From contig DIPB01000198.1 in the NCBI GenBank assembly GCA_002426275.1, positions 3,163 through 12,218 on the forward strand: a stretch of DNA of 9,056 nt. Reading direction: 5' to 3'. The notes below the pieces were generated by a model. It made no database searches. It saw only the letters and a program-made list of their open reading frames with translations, and was not told the origin of the DNA. Made by a program: the position numbers and the translations under genes. Position 1 is the stretch's first letter, and each line of letters starts with the position of its first letter. The DNA is from Firmicutes bacterium UBA5499 (GTDB taxonomy: Bacteria > Bacillota > DTU084). This document shows, one piece after another, positions 5,538-9,056 of the stretch.

Positions 5538-8195
5538 CTATTGCGCTCGAAAGACTTGAAATCTACGGTGCAAAACCTGTTTTCTCTTCTGCGGCCGTTC
5601 GGCCACAAGCTGGGCGATATATAAGCCGTCCGCCAAATAGCCGGAAGCGCCGTCTCCATTCCACCTGATGGTGTAGACATTCGAAACTCCCGCCGTCTGC
5701 GCGGCCTGAAACTGTCCGTCCACCAAAACCTTGACCACTCTTCCCTTGCTGTTGAAAATCTTCAGGCTCACAACCGCGTCCTCGCTGAGCACATAGGAAA
5801 CAACGCAGGGCGCCTTAGTCTTGATCACAGAAGGCGAGACTGCCAAATAGCTCGTCACCAACGGATCGCCCGCTGTCTCCACAACCACGAACGAGTTGGG
5901 CGAAGAGAAAGGGCTTCTGACAGTGGATGCGTAGTGCGCCCTCACCCGCCACCAGTACGTGCCTGCGTCGAGGCGCTCCTGCAGCGCAAAACTGTTTTCG
6001 CTCAACCCAGCTTGCGCCACGGCATCGGAAAAGTCTTCTTTGGCGGCATATTCCAGGGTATATGAGACCACGGTATCTGTATAAGCGGGATCGTCCTCGT
6101 AATAGACGACAGGCTCTTCCCATGTGAATGCGATGGCGCCGTTGACAGCCGGCGCTGTCTCGTCCGGCAAAAGGGGTTTTGGCATTGCCGCGGCCTGTGA
6201 CTGCGCTGTCAGCTGAACGCTGACGGCGCCGTTGCCCTTGTAATCTAAAGAGGCGATGTAATAATAGTACGGCTTGCCGGCGTCCACTTGATTGTCCAGA
6301 AAACTAAATTCCGTTTTATCTTCAGCTAAAACAGGATCTCCTATTTGCTCGTAATTGTCTTGAACTTCCTGGTAAGTGGAGGCCGCGCTCTGAACCTCGC
6401 TGCGGAAGACGCGGTATTCCACTGGGAAATCGCCGTCTTCTGCCGCTGCGGCAGGCTTTTTCCAGGTCAGCGTGAGGCCGCCGCGCACAGCGGTGGAATT
6501 GATTGCCGCCTCGGCTGCCGGAGACGGAGGCAAGACATCCGGGGTAGGCACCGCCTGAGCCGAAGCGGGAGATAACAAGCTCTCATTATCCACCCGATCC
6601 AGACACTTGACTGCGTAATAATACCCCACGCCCGGCTCCACATCCCGATCCCACCAGCTGAGTTCCTCTCCGGCCGCAACCTCGTGCACCGGCTGAGAGC
6701 TGCCCAGAGCCTCTGGATCCTGGCTCTTATAGATCAGATAACGGCTGGCGTATTCCCCGTCTGCCGCCTGAGAAGGACTCTGCCAGGTCACAATCACGAT
6801 TCCGCCTTTCTCCGTGGACACGGCCGGCGCCTGAGGCCTCTGGGGCGGAATGATGTCATTGACCCGAGCCGCGGAGTCCTGCGCGCTGAGCATCTTATTG
6901 ACGGCGCGAACCTTATAGTAAGCCAAAGTTTCCGGCCGCGGGTTTGAATCGACGTAGCTGACGCCGCCGTCCTCCACCGTGGCCAGCAGCGTGCCGGAAG
7001 TGACTGTGAAATCCGCGGTCGCTCCTTTGTGGATCTCATATAATTTATTGTTGGCTTGCGCCGGCCAGCTGAGCCGCAGCTGGCCGGAGCCTGCGTCTTG
7101 CACAGTAAGCGGCAAAGGCGACTGGTCCATCATGGCCGCGGGATAAATGGCCAAGCTGTCATAATAGAGCGTGCCCACGCCATTCTCAAAACTATACCCT
7201 ACGATCAGCTGCCTCACTGTACTTGCCATTTGGGAGACCGTGACGACGAAGGAAAAGTACTGCCATTCTTCTGTGGGTGAAGCTAGGGTAACTTTAGGCC
7301 CTCCGCCCACATACCCGCCGGAGGAGTCGTAATATTTCACGGCGATATAGGCAGTGCCCACTGTTTCCGGAGCCTTTTTATACCAACCGGTGAAAATCAG
7401 ATCCTCAGCCATCGCCCTTGGAGGCAACTGCATCCTGCCTGAGTTGATCATCTCCAGTTTGTTTGCGCTATTGCTGGAAGTAATGGATCCTCCTTGGGCG
7501 CCGAATCTGGCGGCGGCCGGATCCGCATAGTTATAGCTGAACGTGCCGTCTACTACGGAAGGATTGTACTGGCTCCAGCCGCCTGCGCCCTCAAAATCTC
7601 CGTCCGGAAGATAATTGGGGGTAGCAGGCCCGGCAGTGATGAAAGCGCCGTAACTGGACAGAGGCTGTCCTTTCACAGAATAAGTCGGATCCATAGGCTC
7701 ATCAGGTCCGCCGGCTGAAGCCAGGGCAATCCAATCCACAAATAAATCCCGATCTTCGCTGCCCACCCTTCCATCATTGCTGTAACTCAAGGTAACTTCG
7801 CAGACGCCGGCCGAATAGAACTTGGGAGTTCCCACCAGCACCGCCTTCTCGCCGCTGTTAACATACCAGCTGTAGCGTTCGAATCTATTCTGGGTATCCG
7901 CGTAAACAAAGAAGGGCCAAATATCGCCCGCTTTCTTGCCCCGAGCCGTCGCCAGCAAGCGGTAATAGCCGTCCCGCGGAATGCTCAGATTCACTTTCAA
8001 AGACCCGTTGCTGTAAAAATACCAGTACCCGGGCCAACTATCTCCCTTGGTTCCTGACGAATGATAGACCGCATCGTCCTCCGCTTCCACCACTTCCCCA
8101 GGGGCGATGGTTACGGTTTCATCTGCCAGCGCCGCCGCGCCGAAGGCCAGGAGCGCCGCGCAGACAAGCAGCATGCGCCATAATTTCTGAGTCAT
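5538..8195 (-). CDS. Secreted multidomain surface protein: CBM-like, jelly-roll, four FN3 domains and FlgD-like C-terminal domain
   Basis: 885 residues. A signal peptide covers residues 1-24 (basic start, hydrophobic core, cut after AALA). Residues 25-162 look like a CBM6/35-type beta-sandwich: VEAEDD near the start and DLFVDWIALAS at the end are typical of these carbohydrate-binding modules. Residues 193-354 form a second jelly-roll resembling CBM4/9 (DGDFE.AGGW at the start, GTLYYDSLAIYPA at the end). Four fibronectin type III domains follow at about 358-447, 453-553, 556-671 and 677-773. Residues 780-881 match the FlgD-like Ig fold (SLKIFNSKGRVVKVL, then WNGDGASGYLADGLYIAQL), a C-terminal domain common on exported proteins and related to type IX sorting domains. 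No catalytic domain is visible, so it is probably a binding or scaffold protein. The ATG at 8195 has GAGGAGGG about 11 bases upstream. The stop is TAG, 14 bases before the PorV-like gene. The ligand is unknown. Confidence 0.92.
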   Translation of the reverse strand: MTQKLWRMLLVCAALLAFGAAALADETVTIAPGEVVEAEDDAVYHSSGTKGDSWPGYWYFYSNGSLKVNLSIPRDGYYRLLATARGKKAGDIWPFFVYADTQNRFERYSWYVNSGEKAVLVGTPKFYSAGVCEVTLSYSNDGRVGSEDRDLFVDWIALASAGGPDEPMDPTYSVKGQPLSSYGAFITAGPATPNYLPDGDFEGAGGWSQYNPSVVDGTFSYNYADPAAARFGAQGGSITSSNSANKLEMINSGRMQLPPRAMAEDLIFTGWYKKAPETVGTAYIAVKYYDSSGGYVGGGPKVTLASPTEEWQYFSFVVTVSQMASTVRQLIVGYSFENGVGTLYYDSLAIYPAAMMDQSPLPLTVQDAGSGQLRLSWPAQANNKLYEIHKGATADFTVTSGTLLATVEDGGVSYVDSNPRPETLAYYKVRAVNKMLSAQDSAARVNDIIPPQRPQAPAVSTEKGGIVIVTWQSPSQAADGEYASRYLIYKSQDPEALGSSQPVHEVAAGEELSWWDRDVEPGVGYYYAVKCLDRVDNESLLSPASAQAVPTPDVLPPSPAAEAAINSTAVRGGLTLTWKKPAAAAEDGDFPVEYRVFRSEVQSAASTYQEVQDNYEQIGDPVLAEDKTEFSFLDNQVDAGKPYYYYIASLDYKGNGAVSVQLTAQSQAAAMPKPLLPDETAPAVNGAIAFTWEEPVVYYEDDPAYTDTVVSYTLEYAAKEDFSDAVAQAGLSENSFALQERLDAGTYWWRVRAHYASTVRSPFSSPNSFVVVETAGDPLVTSYLAVSPSVIKTKAPCVVSYVLSEDAVVSLKIFNSKGRVVKVLVDGQFQAAQTAGVSNVYTIRWNGDGASGYLADGLYIAQLVAERPQKRKQVLHRRFQVFRAQ

Positions 8196-8225
8196 GGATT
8201 TCTCTTCCCTCCTCGCTTAGCCTGG

Positions 8226-8253
8226 GGGGAGCGGACGCTTCTGGCCGCTCCCC
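8226..8253 (-). terminator. GC-rich stem-loop between the sugar-binding protein gene and the FN3 gene (possible attenuator or processing hairpin)
   Basis: A perfect 9-bp inverted repeat, GGGGAGCGG with CCGCTCCCC, encloses a 10-base loop. It begins 14 bases after the stop codon of the solute-binding protein gene. Neither strand has a run of T after the stem (the minus strand continues CCAGGCTAAGC), so it is not a textbook intrinsic terminator. A hairpin right after a binding-protein gene often protects the upstream mRNA or partially attenuates transcription, which keeps the binding protein in excess. That role is inferred from position only. Confidence 0.45.
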
Positions 8254-8267
8254 GATTAAACTTTCGG

Positions 8268-9056
8268 TTATCTTTCAGCCAAATGTTTGTCGATCTGCCG
8301 CGCTACCTCTTGCAAACCCTGAGGTACGGTTTTCTGCTTCAGGTTAATGGCTGAAACGGTATCGCCGATCAGCCCGTCGATTCGTACATCCATCACGATG
8401 GGAAACGGTCTGGAATTGGCCAAAGCTTGAATGTAAACCTTTTCGTCCGGCCTTAAGTCCGAATTCTCAAAGGAGGAAGAATTCATCACGCTCTTGAGGA
8501 TCGGCACATCGTTGCCGGACTCGGAGATGATTCTCTGCACCTCTGGTCCGGACAGAAACTTCACATACTCCCAAGCAGCCTCAGGCGCCTTGGAGGAATT
8601 GAGGATCAGCCAATAAATCACATTGTTCAAAGTCACGCGCTCGCGGGCATGGGGGAGAACCGAGATGTCCCAATCAAAATCTTTTATATCCTTGAGCATC
8701 GGCACCATGTACCGTCCTGAAGCGAAGGTCGCCACCTTGCCGGTCATGAAGGCCTGGTAATTGTTGCCCTCGCCTGCTTCTCCCGGTCTTGGAGAGACGT
8801 GATGCTTCTGCGAAAGGTCGATCATATACTGAATGGCTTCCCGGGCCTGGGGAGTATCCAGCGTGCACTTGGTCCCGTCTTCATTCAGCACTTCCGCTCC
8901 GTAAGCCCACAGGTAATTCCAATACCAGTTGAAGCCCCAGGTGCCGAACTGGGTCACCTTGCCGTTTTGGATCTTGGTGAGTTTCAGGCATTCTTGCACG
9001 AACTTCTCATAGTCCCAAGTCTCATCCGGATACGAGACTCCCGCCTCGTCGAAAAG
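8268..9056 (-). CDS. Sugar ABC transporter substrate-binding protein, family 1 (5' end missing)
   Basis: Captures a solute, probably a sugar or oligosaccharide, outside the inner membrane and delivers it to an ABC permease. The frame is open to the right edge, so only the C-terminal 262 residues are present; family members are usually about 420-440 residues, so roughly 160-180 are missing, including the signal peptide. The visible part begins LFDEAGVSYPDETWDYEKF, a hallmark of family 1 solute-binding proteins. Further family landmarks follow: an aromatic stretch GFNWYWNYLWAYGAEVLNEDG, FMTGKVATFASGRYMVP (the usual FxxGKxAM...G element), AAWEYVKFLSGPEVQ, and a GNDVPILKSV element resembling the usual G..(I/V)P..KSV. 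It ends with TAA at 8270-8268. No permease or ATPase gene follows; they would have to lie upstream outside the window or elsewhere. The next gene starts 72 bases downstream past a stem-loop. The family call is firm; the ligand cannot be told from this fragment. Confidence 0.93.
   Translation of the reverse strand, partial: LFDEAGVSYPDETWDYEKFVQECLKLTKIQNGKVTQFGTWGFNWYWNYLWAYGAEVLNEDGTKCTLDTPQAREAIQYMIDLSQKHHVSPRPGEAGEGNNYQAFMTGKVATFASGRYMVPMLKDIKDFDWDISVLPHARERVTLNNVIYWLILNSSKAPEAAWEYVKFLSGPEVQRIISESGNDVPILKSVMNSSSFENSDLRPDEKVYIQALANSRPFPIVMDVRIDGLIGDTVSAINLKQKTVPQGLQEVARQIDKHLAER

Noticed and set aside
8196..8290. Promoter for the surface operon in the intergenic gap.
   Set aside because: A TTTAAT hexamer is present, but no convincing -35 element at the right spacing, so it cannot be supported.
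1..9056. tRNA, rRNA, CRISPR array, insertion sequence or phage genes.
   Set aside because: No cloverleaf, regularly spaced repeats, transposase motifs or phage-type genes were seen; nearly the whole window is taken up by six minus-strand genes.

Overview
The window suggests a bacterial contig from a diderm (outer-membrane-bearing) organism of moderately high GC that is not a recognisable model species. The reasons are a sugar-type ABC solute-binding protein, three proteins that look like outer-membrane beta-barrels with C-terminal beta-signal-like ends, and secreted fibronectin-III proteins. I cannot assign a phylum. A diderm Bacillota lineage (e.g. Limnochordia-like), an Armatimonadota-like lineage or a member of the FCB group would all fit, and this is inference only.

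All six supported genes lie on the minus strand and read from the right edge to the left. In transcription order they are: (1) the C-terminal 262 residues of a family 1 sugar-binding ABC lipoprotein/periplasmic protein (8268-9056, 5' end missing); (2) an 885-residue secreted protein with a CBM-like domain, a jelly-roll domain, four FN3 domains and a FlgD-like Ig domain at the C-terminus (5538-8195); (3) a small PorV/UPF0164-like outer-membrane barrel (4732-5523); (4) a 514-residue predicted barrel (3170-4714); (5) a 637-residue protein with an N-terminal jelly-roll domain fused to a barrel paralogous to gene 4 (1237-3150, TTG start); (6) a secreted jelly-roll/FN3 protein (1-1221, TTG start, 3' end missing). 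Genes 2 to 6 are 14-19 bases apart and almost certainly one operon. Gene 1 is separated from them by 72 bases that hold a 9-bp GC-rich stem-loop.

The genes share parts. The same jelly-roll skeleton occurs in genes 2, 5 and 6. Genes 4 and 5 share a barrel signature (NYSPY, then FDPxYRDRxPxF, then WNPxD). Genes 2 and 6 share the order jelly-roll then FN3, and an FN3 variant with a PAAAxDGD-type insert. A reasonable inference is a cell-envelope apparatus that binds a glycan or other surface ligand at the outer membrane, next to a sugar uptake system. The PorV-like protein together with a FlgD-like C-terminal domain recalls type IX secretion cargo and its shuttle, but no T9SS core gene is visible here.

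The first ~57 bases are a G/C-only low-complexity run that is probably a sequencing or assembly artefact at a contig end. No RNA gene, CRISPR array, mobile element or plus-strand gene is supported. No gene-free stretch exceeds 72 bases.
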